Below, one piece after another: positions 19,679 to 28,847 of a stretch of DNA of 64,000 nt. The stretch's first letter is position 1; the number at the start of each line of letters is the position of its first letter. The position numbers and the translations under genes are program-made. The stretch comes from Sphingomonas naphthae (GTDB lineage Bacteria; Pseudomonadota; Alphaproteobacteria; Sphingomonadales; Sphingomonadaceae): positions 62,001 through 126,000 of the forward strand of contig NZ_CP117412.1 of NCBI RefSeq assembly GCF_028607085.1. The letters run 5' to 3'. Below the pieces are notes generated by a model that saw only the letters and a list, made by a program, of their open reading frames with translations, searched no databases and was not told where the DNA came from.

Positions 19679-20473
19679 TCACGCAGCGGCGCGATCGAGG
19701 GCTTCGATCAACGCGTCGGCCATGGCCCGGTCCGACGCGGGATTCTGACCCGTGATCAATTCCCGGTCCACGACGACATTCGAAGCGAAGTTCTCGTCGG
19801 TGACAGAGACGTCGCCACCGGCCGACCGCAGCGCCTTTTCCATGTCGAAGTAGAGTTCGCCCTTCAGCACTTGCTCCTCGGCGATCTTTTCCTCGCTCGC
19901 CGAAAAGACGGTCATGCGGTAACCTGAGTAGATCCAGTCTCGCGCCAGGTCGGCCGCCCCGGCGTCATCGCCTTCCTCCAGCGCCTTGCGGAAGGCCGGA
20001 GCATCGTCGAGCGCAGAGATAACGGCCACCGGTCCGTGGCAGAGGAGCGCGGTCGGCTTGGCCGCCGTGTGGAAGTGACGGAGGATCGTGCCCGCATCGC
20101 GGTCCTGCATCAGATCGACGATGGGCGCGTGACCTCCCGGCACGAACACGCCAACGAAGCCGTCCAGACCCTCGTCGACGACCGATTTCAGGGTGCGGAC
20201 GTCGTTCATGGCCGGGTGGCTGGCGAAGAAGTCCTTGGCGCGCTGGTATGCCGCCTCATCACCGCCGAAGTGGTCCTTCGTGTCGGAGCCGGCGTCGATG
20301 TGCGGCTTGGTCCCGTTGGGCGTAGCGATAACAATATCATAGCCGGCGTCGAGCAGTGCCAGCGCGGGGACTGCCGTCTCGTTGAGATACTGACCGACCG
20401 TTGCGGTACTGCCGCCACGCAGACCGAGCTGTGTCGCGTTCGATCCAAGAACGAGAACCTGACCCTTGCTCAT
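19679..20473 (-). CDS. Hsp31/HchA-like DJ-1 superfamily protein
   Basis: It is 264 residues from the ATG at 20473, preceded by GGAGG. The nucleophile Cys is in ALLCHGPVA with the following His. An N-terminal TGLRGGS-like region and the PNGTKPHID segment match the Hsp31 glyoxalase III/chaperone group rather than the smaller PfpI type. It likely handles methylglyoxal or protein glycation. It is first in the minus-strand gene run and is divergent from LysR. Confidence 0.88.
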   Translation of the reverse strand: MSKGQVLVLGSNATQLGLRGGSTATVGQYLNETAVPALALLDAGYDIVIATPNGTKPHIDAGSDTKDHFGGDEAAYQRAKDFFASHPAMNDVRTLKSVVDEGLDGFVGVFVPGGHAPIVDLMQDRDAGTILRHFHTAAKPTALLCHGPVAVISALDDAPAFRKALEEGDDAGAADLARDWIYSGYRMTVFSASEEKIAEEQVLKGELYFDMEKALRSAGGDVSVTDENFASNVVVDRELITGQNPASDRAMADALIEALDRAAA

Positions 20474-20586
20474 CTGAACCTCCATGTTCGCGGCGCCCGT
20501 CGCCGATGGATGGGAAATGGGCCGCGTTGATATATTCTAGAAGTTTATCTTTTTGATGTCAGATATACGCCTGACAGGATGACTGC
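20474..20586. promoter_or_regulatory. Divergent LysR/Hsp31-like promoter region
   Basis: 113 bases between divergent starts. The segment 20525-20580 is AT-rich and contains the dyad TGTCAGATATACGCCTGACA (20557-20576): TGTCAG and CTGACA around an 8-base centre. This fits a LysR-type T-N11-A binding site that could control both directions. Confidence 0.5.
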
Positions 20587-21522
20587 ATGCGCTACGATCT
20601 GAACCTGCTGCCGATCTTTGTTGCGTTGATGGAGGAGCGCAGCGTCACGCGGGCCGCCGCGCGCATGGGCATGACACAGCCCGCCCTGTCTAATGCCCTA
20701 TCGCGTCTACGACTGATGCTTCAGGACCAACTGTTCGTCCGCGAGCGCTACGGCATCCAGCCGACCCCGATCGCGCTTGAACTCTCACCGCTGATCGCCG
20801 AGGCACTCGCCCAGCTCGACGACGCGGTCCTCGGTCAGCAGGCCTTCGACCCCGCACAGGCCGAACGGCTCTTCACGATCGCGCCAAACGGCTATGTCGA
20901 GTTCGTCCTCGTCCCCGCTATTGTGGCGCGCCTCGAGAAGGTCGCCCCCGGCATAAAGCTTCGTCTGACGCCCTACGGGAACGATCTTGTGGAAACAGGC
21001 GTCGTGTCAGGCACGACGGCGCTCGTGCTGGGCCGCATCGTCGATCCGCCCGACAACCTCGTCGTCCAGCACCTGATGGACGAAGGGCTCGCCTGCGCCG
21101 TCCGTGCCGACCATCCGGGCGTCGGCGATGTCATGACGCGCGAGCAGTTCGAGACGATGAAGCATGTCAACATCGTGCCGCCCGGACGGATGCGCGCCGG
21201 GCTGTTCCAGGCGCTGGCGCAGCAGCAGCTGAAGCGCGACGTCGCAATCTCCGTGACAAACTTCTTCGCGGTAGCCGAGATGGTGGCCGTGACCGACTAT
21301 TGCGCCACCTTGCCCTTGCTCATCTGCAGGCGACTGATGCACGACCCCCGGCTGAAGATCCTGCCGGCTCCGGTCGACCTTGGCAGCTTTCCCGTGGAAA
21401 TGGCTTGGCACGTCCGCTATCGGCATGATCCCGCACACCGCTGGTTACGGGCGCTGATCGGCGCGGTCATCGCCGACCTCACGGGGAATACGGCAGCGGC
21501 AATCACGCCGTCGCCAGCCTGA
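20587..21522 (+). CDS. LysR-family transcriptional regulator
   Basis: It is 311 residues. The winged helix-turn-helix is at 1-65 (RYDLNLLPIFVALMEERSV, then QPALSNALSRLR), with the NodD/NahR-like beginning that is common among regulators of aromatic and stress genes. The effector domain is about 95-300. Divergence from the Hsp31-ABM-SDR run suggests it senses an electrophile and activates those genes. Confidence 0.92.
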   Translation: MRYDLNLLPIFVALMEERSVTRAAARMGMTQPALSNALSRLRLMLQDQLFVRERYGIQPTPIALELSPLIAEALAQLDDAVLGQQAFDPAQAERLFTIAPNGYVEFVLVPAIVARLEKVAPGIKLRLTPYGNDLVETGVVSGTTALVLGRIVDPPDNLVVQHLMDEGLACAVRADHPGVGDVMTREQFETMKHVNIVPPGRMRAGLFQALAQQQLKRDVAISVTNFFAVAEMVAVTDYCATLPLLICRRLMHDPRLKILPAPVDLGSFPVEMAWHVRYRHDPAHRWLRALIGAVIADLTGNTAAAITPSPA

Positions 21523-21606
21523 GGACGATGTCGAACCGCGATGTCGCCTGTGCGTATCCCGTACGCGACAAAGTTCGCTATACAGCCCCTGACGGTAGGA
21601 TTTATC

Positions 21607-22425
21607 ATGCGCGGAATCGGCTACCAGCAGCCCGGAACGATCGATCGCACGGAAGCTCTCGTCGATATCGAACTTCCCGATCCCAACGCTACCGGCCGTG
21701 ATCTCCTCGTCGAGGTCAAGGCTGTCTCGGTAAACCCGGTCGACACGAAGGTGCGCGCTGGCTCGGGTTCGATCCACGGTGATTGGCGTGTCCTGGGTTG
21801 GGATGCCGCCGGTGCCGTTCGCGCCGTTGGCCCTGAAGTGCGCGGCTTCGAACCGGGCGACGAGGTGTTCTACGCGGGCAGTATCGGCCGCGATGGGACC
21901 AACGCCGAGTTGCACCTGGTCGACGAGCGCATTGTCGCGAAGAAGCCGGCCAGCCTCGATTGGGCAGAGGCAGCGGCGTTGCCGCTGACGGCGATCACCG
22001 CGTGGGAGGCCCTCTTCGAGCGATTGTCCGTGCGTACTCCTGTAGCCGGTGCAGCACATGCGCTGTTGATTGTCGGGGGTGCCGGCGGGGTAGGCTCGAT
22101 GGCGATCCAGCTTGCCCGTCAGGTTCCCGATCTCACCGTCATCGCAACGGCATCACGCCCCGAGACGCAAGCCTGGGTGCGTGAGCTCGGTGCGCATCAT
22201 GTCATCGATCATCGCCAGCCGCTGGCTCGGCAAGTGGCGGATTTGGGCATCGGCGCGCCGGCTTTCATCTTCTCGGCCACGCACACCGACGAGCATATCG
22301 AGCAGATCGCCGAGCTGATCGCCCCGCAGGGACGTTTTGCGCTCATCGACGACCCCAAGACGCTCGATGTCGTACCGTTCAAACGTGTGGATCGGCGTGG
22401 AAAAAGGACCCCGGTAGCGGGGTGA
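21607..22425 (+). pseudogene. Zinc-binding-type MDR, 3' truncated by IS21
   Basis: The ATG at 21607 opens a typical YhfP/QOR-like MDR: SVNPVDTKVRAG, LGWDAAG and the Rossmann segment IVGGAGGVGSMAIQLA. Homology runs to DVVPFKR, then the reading frame enters the IS21 left end at 22386 and stops at 22425. About 75 C-terminal residues, which contribute to the cofactor domain and dimer contacts, are lost. The missing 3' part is not found on the other side of the element, so DNA was deleted. Probably non-functional. Confidence 0.8.
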
Positions 22426-22501
22426 TCGGCGTCGAAAAGGGACCCCTCATCCCGGTGGTCTAGGCTGTTCGCTTGGCGGTGTGTCAGGCGGCGAGAGCGG
22501 G

Positions 22502-24013
22502 ATGCTGGTATTGGAGACGGTGTTGAGGATCCGGCGCGAGCACGCGTCGGGGAAGGCCATCAAGGCGATAGCGCGGGACCTGCACCTGTCGCGCAAGGTG
22601 GTGCGCAAGGCGATCCGGGCACCGGAGGCGGACATGGGCTACCGGCGGGCAGTGCAGCCGCTGCCGAAGCTGGGTCCGTTCCAGGCGCGACTGGATGCTT
22701 TGCTGGAGGACGATGAGGCACGGCCGCGGCGCGAGAAGCTGCGCCTCACGCGCATCCACGACCTGCTGCTACGCGAAGGGTTCGACGGCTCGTACGACGC
22801 GGTTCGCCGTTATGCGGCCCGCTGGCGGCAGGCGCGACGTCGCGATGTGATGGATGCGCCGGCGTTCATCCCGCTGCTGTTCCGACCGGGCGAGGCCTAT
22901 CAGTTCGACTGGAGCCATGAGGACGTGGAGATCTCGGGCAAGCCGATGCGCGTGAAGGTCGCGCATGTGCGACTGTGCGCGTCGCGGGCCATGTATGTGC
23001 GGGCCTATCCGCGCGAGACACAGGAGATGCTGTTCGACGCGCATGCGCGGGCGTTTGCCTTCTTCGGAGGCGTGCCGACGCGCGGCATCTACGACAACAT
23101 GAAGACGGCGGTGACGAGCGTGTTCACCGGCAAGGAGCGTGTCTTCAACCGGCGCTTCCTGGTCATGGCCAACCACTACATGGTCGAGCCGACCGCCTGC
23201 TCGCCCGCGTCGGGTTGGGAGAAGGGTCAGGTCGAGAACCAGGTGCAGACCGCGCGCGGCCGCTTCTTCCAGCCACGCCTGCGCTTTACCAGCCTCGCGG
23301 AGCTGAACGGCTGGTTGGAGGCCGAGTGTCGGCGCTGGGCCGACATGCACCAGCATCCCGAGCAGAAGGAACTGACGGTCGCTGAGGCATGGGCAGCCGA
23401 ACAGGCTGTACTCCAGCCTGTTGTCGCGCCCTTCGACGGCTTCCACGAGAGCGAGCATGCGGTAAGCGGCACATGCCTCATCAGCTTCGACCGCAACCGC
23501 TACTCCGTTTCTGCCAGGGTGGCGCGACGCGCGGTGCAGGTTCGCGCCTATGCCGACCGCATCGTCGTGCGCTGCGATGGTGAAGTAGTCGCCGACCATC
23601 CCCGGTTCTTTGGCCGCGACCGGACCATCTACGACCCGTGGCATTATCTGCCGGTGTTGGCGACCAAGCCGGGCGCCCTGCGCAACGGCGCACCGTTCCA
23701 GGGCTGGGAGCTGCCGCCTGCGCTGGCACGACTGCGGCGCAAGCTCGGCGTCGGTGACGATGCCGACCGGCGGTTCGTGCGGGTGCTGGCAGCGGTGCTC
23801 GACGACGGACTGGAGGCGGTGGAAGCGGCCGTGCGAGAGGCGCTGCTGGCCGGCACCGCCAGCGACGACGTCATCGTCAACATCCTGGCCCGCAGGCGAG
23901 AACCGCCACGACCGCTGACCATTGTCACCCCCGAGGACCTGGCGCTGCGCCATCCGCCCCGCGCCGACTGCAACCGCTATGACAGCCTGCGAGGCCTCCA
24001 TGCAGCGGCATGA
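22502..24013 (+). CDS. istA: IS21-family transposase IstA, copy 1
   Basis: It is 503 residues from ATG 22502; GTG 22481 is an alternative start. The N-terminal helix-turn-helix ([20 protein letters not shown]) is followed by a DDE integrase core: [10 protein letters not shown] (Asp), [10 protein letters not shown] (Asp) and a later [11 protein letters not shown] (Glu). A C-terminal Mu-transposase-like barrel follows. It overlaps istB by 14 bases, the usual coupling in IS21. Confidence 0.95.
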   Translation: MLVLETVLRIRREHASGKAIKAIARDLHLSRKVVRKAIRAPEADMGYRRAVQPLPKLGPFQARLDALLEDDEARPRREKLRLTRIHDLLLREGFDGSYDAVRRYAARWRQARRRDVMDAPAFIPLLFRPGEAYQFDWSHEDVEISGKPMRVKVAHVRLCASRAMYVRAYPRETQEMLFDAHARAFAFFGGVPTRGIYDNMKTAVTSVFTGKERVFNRRFLVMANHYMVEPTACSPASGWEKGQVENQVQTARGRFFQPRLRFTSLAELNGWLEAECRRWADMHQHPEQKELTVAEAWAAEQAVLQPVVAPFDGFHESEHAVSGTCLISFDRNRYSVSARVARRAVQVRAYADRIVVRCDGEVVADHPRFFGRDRTIYDPWHYLPVLATKPGALRNGAPFQGWELPPALARLRRKLGVGDDADRRFVRVLAAVLDDGLEAVEAAVREALLAGTASDDVIVNILARRREPPRPLTIVTPEDLALRHPPRADCNRYDSLRGLHAAA

Positions 24014-24728
24014 GATGATGACGGCCATGACCGAGTTGGGGCTGAAGGGCATGGCTGGCGCCTTCGACGAGGCGGTGACCACCGGTCTCCAGCGCAAGCG
24101 CACGACCATGGAGGTCCTGACCGACCTGCTGCGTGCCGAGGCGACGCACCGCCATGCAGCGTCGGTTCGTTACCGGATGTCGGCCGCCAGGCTGCCGGCG
24201 GTGAAGGACCTCGACGCCTTCGTCTTCGGCGACACTCCCATCAACGAAGGACTGGTGCGCTCCCTGCACAGCGGCTCGTTCCTCCCCGGCCGGCGCAACG
24301 TCGTGCTGGTCGGTGGGACGGGCACCGGCAAGACGCACCTCGCCACCGCCATCACCGCCAATGTGGTACGAGCCGGCGCCCGCGGGCGCTACTTCAACAC
24401 GGTGGACCTGGTGAATCGGCTCGAGGAGGAAACGCGCCTCGGCAAGGCCGGCACGTTGGCGGCCCAGCTCTCGCGTCTCGACCTCGTGGTGCTCGACGAG
24501 CTTGGCTACCTGCCGTTTGCACGCTCGGGCGGTCAGCTGCTCTTCCATCTCGTCAGCAAGCTCTATGAGCAGACCTCGGTCATCGTCACCACGAACCTGG
24601 CCTTCGGTGAGTGGCCGACCGTCTTTGGCGACCCCAAGATGACCACCGCGCTGCTCGACCGCATTGCCCACCATTGCGACATCGTCGAGACCGGCAACGA
24701 CAGCTGGCGATTCAAGCACCGCAGCTGA
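24000..24728 (+). CDS. istB: IS21-family helper ATPase IstB, copy 1
   Basis: It is 242 residues, AAA+ ATPase of the DnaC/IstB type. Walker A is [11 protein letters not shown], Walker B is [12 protein letters not shown], and the sensor segment is [12 protein letters not shown]. The ATG at 24000 lies inside the istA end. IstB selects target DNA and stimulates IstA. The copy at 39757 is near-identical in protein. Confidence 0.95.
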   Translation: MQRHEMMTAMTELGLKGMAGAFDEAVTTGLQRKRTTMEVLTDLLRAEATHRHAASVRYRMSAARLPAVKDLDAFVFGDTPINEGLVRSLHSGSFLPGRRNVVLVGGTGTGKTHLATAITANVVRAGARGRYFNTVDLVNRLEEETRLGKAGTLAAQLSRLDLVVLDELGYLPFARSGGQLLFHLVSKLYEQTSVIVTTNLAFGEWPTVFGDPKMTTALLDRIAHHCDIVETGNDSWRFKHRS

Positions 24729-24902
24729 CGCGCGGGACCACCGGCAGAAGATGCTTCGCGCTGGTTGCGCCTCCGGTCGGGCTACGCCCGCCCTACGCCG
24801 CAACCAGCGCGAACGGCACGCCCGCCATACCCGTCACACCGCTCGACAAACGGGGTCCCTTTTGGACGCCGATAGGGGGTCCTTTTTGGACGCCGATTGA
24901 CA

Positions 24903-25098
24903 GGCGATGGAAGGTCCGCACCTCCAGCGCTGGGACACTGTGTCCGTAAGTGAATACGGAAATCTGAGCCTCGTCACGTTTGAGACTGAGAGGCCAGAAC
25001 GTCTTCTCGGCACATGGGTTCGTGTCCACGCCGGTCTGGAGTGGAGCCCAGGCTTCAAACCCGATCTTTTGCCAGGCGATGTTCCCTAGCCGCGTCGG
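24903..25098 (+). other. Short stretch after IS21 copy 1, possible gene fragment
   Basis: An ATG at 24907 opens 60 codons to a TAG at 25087, with protein-like composition (VSEYGNLSLVTFE, then RLLGTWVRVHAGLEW). It sits directly at the IS21 right end and may be the tail of a disrupted gene. I recognise no family. Confidence 0.25.
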
Positions 25099-26943
25099 CT
25101 AGAGCAGTCCCTGCCGGCCTTCTACCGGGTTGTTCGTAAAGATCTCGATGTCGGCATACGTCGCGGCGTTGGTTGGCGGATCGATATTGTCGAAAATGAT
25201 GACCTGCCCCAGTGCGCCAAGCGATCCCAGATGCGCGAGCATTCGCTCTGCAAGGTCGGAATTCTTGATGGCCGATTCGTCGGCCGAGAGCGCGCCGTCC
25301 CGTGACCGGATCGGATCGCGATAGGTGATGAGCGGGCTGTCGAGCACGACGAAGCCTGGATGCGGCAACCCGCGACTCCGGCAATAGGTCATCAGCCCGA
25401 CCTTAAACGCCGCGTGGGTGATGGCCCGCACGCCCTTGCCGTTATCCATGCGACGCTTGCCGTCGATGATAAGATCAAACGTCTTCTCGACATCGAAGAA
25501 GGTCCGGCATTCGCCGGGGAAACCCCATGCCTTCAGGATCGAGCCGATTTCAGCCGCGAACTGGGTAGCGGTATGGATGGACAATCCGGCCTGGGCATTA
25601 GACGGTAGCCGCTTTTGCCGTCTCTTCTTGAGCTCGGCGATCTGCTTTTCGAGTTCGAGTTTTCGCTTCGAGAGTTCAAGGCCGCGATTGATGCGGTCGC
25701 GCCGCGGGATGATCTCCGACAGGCGACGTAGATTATCATCGGCCCCTGGAAGGCCAACGACGATCTCGGTTTCGATGGCCGCCAAGCTCTTTTGATTGTC
25801 CATCAGTCGGTCGCCAGTGCGCCGGAGTTCGGCAGACGTGTCACCGACCGTCGCAGCCAATTCAATAACATGCGCCTTGACCTTAGCGATCTCGATTTCA
25901 GCGGCGGCGCGCGCCGCCTCAATTTCGGCAAGAGCGTGCCGATGCTTTTGCGCTTCGGGCGGCGCACCGCAGACCGGGCAGCTGTCATCGCCTGTGAGGC
26001 CCAGAAGAAATCCCGCCTCTTCGATCGATTCGAGCCGGGCAACATCGCTATCGTACACCCGCTTGAGCTGCGAGAAATTGTCCAGCGCGAGAACGATGTC
26101 GGTGACACGCTGCTGATCGCGATTGATGAGCTTGACCAGATTCGCCTTGTTTTCGAGCTTCGTGCGCGCTGACTCACGCACGAATGCGATCTGCCGCTCG
26201 AGATTAGCCAACTCGCCTCGCACTTTTTCCAGCTCATCGGTCAATTTATCAAGATCGGGGAAGCTGTCCGCAATTTCGGCTTCGACCTCAATCAGCATCT
26301 GTTCGAGCAGGCTGACCTGGGCTGACCGCCCGGCACTATACTCCTTGGGCTTCAACTGGGTGACGAGCGCTGAATCATCTTCTCCGGTCAACATATATTT
26401 GAAGATGTTGCGCTCGAGCGCCGCGAACTGGACCTCGCCGGTCTGCGCGGGCGACGCCTCTGACTGGATCGACGTTTCATCGACGATGCACAGCCGAACG
26501 ATGTCCCGGAAGCTGAGTGGTTTTTTGGTCGCTGATTTGTCCTGCGCGATTTCTTTGCCGGCCATGCCTAGGCGGCTGAGTAAATTGTTCGACAGATTGT
26601 CGTCATTGTTCCTATTGTGCCGTGCGCCCCGTACCACCGGCTCCGCACCATTGAGGGACACCAGGAATTCACCTCCTGCGAGGGCCCGCTCGAGAGCCAG
26701 CTTTTGATCTGGTTTGAGTGTCAGATCGAGCTGGACCCGGTCGTAGGGCCGTCGCTCCTGGATGTCGGGAAGTTCGCGATTGCCGCCGAGCATGAAGTCG
26801 AGGGACTTAACGGCAAACGACTTCCCCGTGTTCGACGCGCCGAACACGAACGAGAAACTGTCCGAGAATTTGAGCTCGGCGCGCGTATCACCGGTCGAAT
26901 TGGTGAATATGAGCCGGTTCAGCAGAATCGACGGTTCAGCCAT
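25099..26943 (-). CDS. ABC-3C system SMC/Rad50-like ATPase
   Basis: It is 614 residues from the ATG at 26943. Walker A is FGASNTGKS (about 35-42). The Walker B region FVVLDSP sits near 531-537. Between them is a coiled coil (about 205-445) with a zinc-hook motif CPVCG near 322. That makes it a compact Rad50/SMC-like ATPase. It overlaps the middle-component stop by eight bases. In ABC-3C systems the ATPase is thought to sense invading nucleic acid and license the effector; this is based on comparative genomics. Alternative: a RecN/Rad50-like repair protein, which the conserved neighbours argue against. Confidence 0.85.
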   Translation of the reverse strand: MAEPSILLNRLIFTNSTGDTRAELKFSDSFSFVFGASNTGKSFAVKSLDFMLGGNRELPDIQERRPYDRVQLDLTLKPDQKLALERALAGGEFLVSLNGAEPVVRGARHNRNNDDNLSNNLLSRLGMAGKEIAQDKSATKKPLSFRDIVRLCIVDETSIQSEASPAQTGEVQFAALERNIFKYMLTGEDDSALVTQLKPKEYSAGRSAQVSLLEQMLIEVEAEIADSFPDLDKLTDELEKVRGELANLERQIAFVRESARTKLENKANLVKLINRDQQRVTDIVLALDNFSQLKRVYDSDVARLESIEEAGFLLGLTGDDSCPVCGAPPEAQKHRHALAEIEAARAAAEIEIAKVKAHVIELAATVGDTSAELRRTGDRLMDNQKSLAAIETEIVVGLPGADDNLRRLSEIIPRRDRINRGLELSKRKLELEKQIAELKKRRQKRLPSNAQAGLSIHTATQFAAEIGSILKAWGFPGECRTFFDVEKTFDLIIDGKRRMDNGKGVRAITHAAFKVGLMTYCRSRGLPHPGFVVLDSPLITYRDPIRSRDGALSADESAIKNSDLAERMLAHLGSLGALGQVIIFDNIDPPTNAATYADIEIFTNNPVEGRQGLL

Positions 26944-27424
26944 GCGCCCGACCACCTTCAGCCTGGAACTCGATGCTCCAGCGACCGATCTTGTCGCTGA
27001 TCAATTGCACAAACTCGGTTGAGTCAACCCGGCCGACGTAATCTATGAGCCAGGTTGCCCGCTCCTTCAGCCGCCGCCCGTAATCGGACCGCACCAGTTG
27101 CGCGAACTGGGCGCCCTCCTCGGTCACGCAGAACAGGATACCGGATGTCATATAGTTCGTGGCCACAAGATGCAGCCGGCGCATGAGCCTCAGGCCATCC
27201 TCTACATTGCGTCGGCGCACGACCAGTTCGCCATCACGCTGCGGAATATCGGGATGAAGGCTCGCGGGTCCGCCGATGTCAGCAGTATGCACCACCAGAT
27301 GATCAAGCCAGGTCAGATGGGTCAGGTCGAACGCGCGCGGTTGCGCGACACTGAGCAGCAGGACGCTGCGCACGCCCGTTTCGAGCGGGCTATTAAATAG
27401 CTGTTCCGGCGCGGCCGTGGTCAC
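26936..27424 (-). CDS. ABC-3C system middle component
   Basis: It is 162 residues with a GTG start whose GTGA overlaps the effector stop. Family features are FNSPLETGVRSVLLL near 10, LTWLDHLVVHTADIGGP near 38-54, SLHPDIPQRDGELVVRR and a C-terminal helix YGRRLKERATWLIDYV. This pattern fits the small middle-component (MC2-like) proteins that link ATPase and effector in ABC-three-component loci. It is probably a winged-helix-like adaptor. Its own biochemistry is not established. Confidence 0.78.
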   Translation of the reverse strand: MTTAAPEQLFNSPLETGVRSVLLLSVAQPRAFDLTHLTWLDHLVVHTADIGGPASLHPDIPQRDGELVVRRRNVEDGLRLMRRLHLVATNYMTSGILFCVTEEGAQFAQLVRSDYGRRLKERATWLIDYVGRVDSTEFVQLISDKIGRWSIEFQAEGGRAHG

Positions 27425-28428
27425 TTCGGCGCCTTCCAGCTGATCTCGCCGTCGTTGATCAGATGGTGAAAGATGCCCTGCTTAACGGGTATATAGGCAT
27501 AGTTCGCAAGCGGCCCCGCCGGCTCAAGACCACCGGCGCGTGACATGGTCGCCTCTACGCGCGCTAATTCATCCGGCGCGGCCTGTTTCAGCGTTTCATG
27601 GATACCGAGGCGAATGCCGAGCCGAAACTGGGTGATCGTTTCCGGCGAGGTACTGTCGCGATAGAATTTCTGGAAGCCTTCGGCTTCGTAGAAGCGCAGC
27701 CGGTGGATTTTGAAGTCCTCGCCATGCCCGGCATCGTCGAACACATCCTGATGGCTGCCGAATTTGCCTTTCTCACGATCATTATAGGCGCCGAGCAGCG
27801 CATCCATGTAGACCATCTCATGCGCCTGCACGGCGAGCGGCACCGACCCCTTGGGATAATCTCCGGGATCATTGCCGAACAAGGCGAAAAGAAGCGGTTT
27901 GGCGGCCGGGTCGGCGATCATTTCATCGACGTCGACGAACGAGATCGTGGAATAATCGAACGTTTCAACCGCGACCAGAACCTCGTTCGCGAGCGCGATC
28001 GTCTTGTTCTGCACGATCTTCGTGGCGCAGGCGGCATCCCAGCCCGCAACCAGGTCGGCCTTGAAGCTTGCCGGCTTGTTGATGAGCTTCAAGAGGGTCG
28101 AGTTCAATCCTTTTGGCGCGACGAAGACGAACCGACGTGGCGACGTGAACTCGCCTTGCGACGCCCAGTAAAGAATCTTGCCGACAGCCAGGAGGCCTTC
28201 GGCCTTGCCCAGCTTGGAGCGATACTGCTTGCACTGGTAGTTGTCCCAGTCACCGTCATGGCGCTGGTCGGTGCAGAACCCCACGACGTCGCGTCCCTTG
28301 TCGCCCGCACCGCCGAACCGCTTGACCTCGTAATAGTCCACCGAGCGGTGCTCGACCCACTGCCGGCAGAATTGCTCGAGCTCCGCGTCGTCCATTTGCA
28401 GGATCAGACGATCTAGCCTGACCTTCAA
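27421..28428 (-). CDS. ABC-3C system effector with REase-like domain
   Basis: It is 335 residues from a TTG at 28428; ATG 28395 is an alternative. The N-terminus (about 12-110) is a restriction-endonuclease-fold domain of Mrr type: a glutamate in the first helix, then GGAGDKGRDVVGF with the catalytic Asp near 47, then YQCKQY (Gln65-x-Lys67). The C-terminal about 170 residues are a helical domain of the kind that joins ABC-3C effectors to the other parts. It likely degrades DNA when triggered. First gene of a three-gene overlapping operon. Confidence 0.78.
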   Translation of the reverse strand: MKVRLDRLILQMDDAELEQFCRQWVEHRSVDYYEVKRFGGAGDKGRDVVGFCTDQRHDGDWDNYQCKQYRSKLGKAEGLLAVGKILYWASQGEFTSPRRFVFVAPKGLNSTLLKLINKPASFKADLVAGWDAACATKIVQNKTIALANEVLVAVETFDYSTISFVDVDEMIADPAAKPLLFALFGNDPGDYPKGSVPLAVQAHEMVYMDALLGAYNDREKGKFGSHQDVFDDAGHGEDFKIHRLRFYEAEGFQKFYRDSTSPETITQFRLGIRLGIHETLKQAAPDELARVEATMSRAGGLEPAGPLANYAYIPVKQGIFHHLINDGEISWKAPK

Positions 28429-28463
28429 GCAGCGATCGGACGCATGAGCAGTTCCCCTCCCCC
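28425..28463 (-). promoter_or_regulatory. Strong ribosome site and six-codon leader before the effector
   Basis: On the minus strand a purine-rich GGGGGAGGGGAAC (28463-28451) precedes an ATG at 28445, which opens a six-codon ORF (MRPIAA) whose TGA overlaps the effector TTG as TTGA. This could couple translation to a leader. It could also mark a one-base frameshift at the true effector start. Confidence 0.35.
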
Positions 28464-28613
28464 TGGGACGGCAATGCTATCGCGCTGGTGGACCAGGCGC
28501 AACGGCAGGGGCAGCCATTAATAACCGCCTTGGGAGTACCCGGGCAACGAGCGCAGCTGGATTGTCGGGCTCGCACGCGAACACCGCTCGCCCGACCTGG
28601 ATCAGATACGCAA
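28464..28613. other. Gap between the ABC-3C effector and the 77-residue ORF
   Basis: About 150 bases with no supported gene. It must hold the promoter of the ABC-3C operon on the minus strand. A plus-strand frame (YPGNERSWIVGLAREHRSPD) looks protein-like and may be a gene remnant, but it has no start or clear family. Confidence 0.3.
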
Positions 28614-28847
28614 TCAGGTTGCGACCTCCGTGTGCATCAGCCGCTTGAAACCGAAGAGTTGCGCCATGTCCTCAGGCTTCATCTCCTCTGTGTAGAAAAC
28701 GAGATTGTCGCGGAAGATCACATGCGCGAACCCGCGGGTAGCTGCCGATCTGCTGCTGATGAACGAAGGACCGCTTAGCTCAGCATCCCGCCCCAAGCCG
28801 GCCAGTCTGGTTTCCACCAGGCTTGCACGCCGACGGTCGGCTATCAT
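28614..28847 (-). CDS. Small hypothetical protein coupled to the exonuclease
   Basis: It is 77 residues; its ATG overlaps the exonuclease stop as ATGA, a strong sign of a real coupled gene. The sequence begins MIADRRRASLVETRL and includes TRGFAHVIFRDNLVFYTEEM and a C-terminal LFGFKRLMH. I do not recognise a family; the size and the position after a DnaQ-like exonuclease are all the context there is. Confidence 0.6.
   Translation of the reverse strand: MIADRRRASLVETRLAGLGRDAELSGPSFISSRSAATRGFAHVIFRDNLVFYTEEMKPEDMAQLFGFKRLMHTEVAT

Larger units (their letters stand above)
22386..24902 (+). mobile_element. IS21-family insertion sequence, copy 1
   Basis: 2517 bases. Ends match as TGTGGATCGGCGTGGAAAA (left) and TGTCAATCGGCGTCCAAAA (right, complement). 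Each end carries a second internal ATCGGCGTsGAAAAGGGACCCC-type repeat, the multiple transposase sites typical of IS21. It contains istA and istB. No target duplication is evident, and the left flank is a truncated gene, so an adjacent deletion has occurred. Confidence 0.9.

Noticed and set aside
21607-22425. MDR gene as an intact oxidoreductase
   Set aside because: The last codons are IS21 DNA and the C-terminal domain is incomplete.
25099-26943. ATPase as a housekeeping Rad50/RecN repair gene
   Set aside because: Its overlap with a middle-component-like and an REase-like gene, and the short length, fit an ABC-3C locus better.
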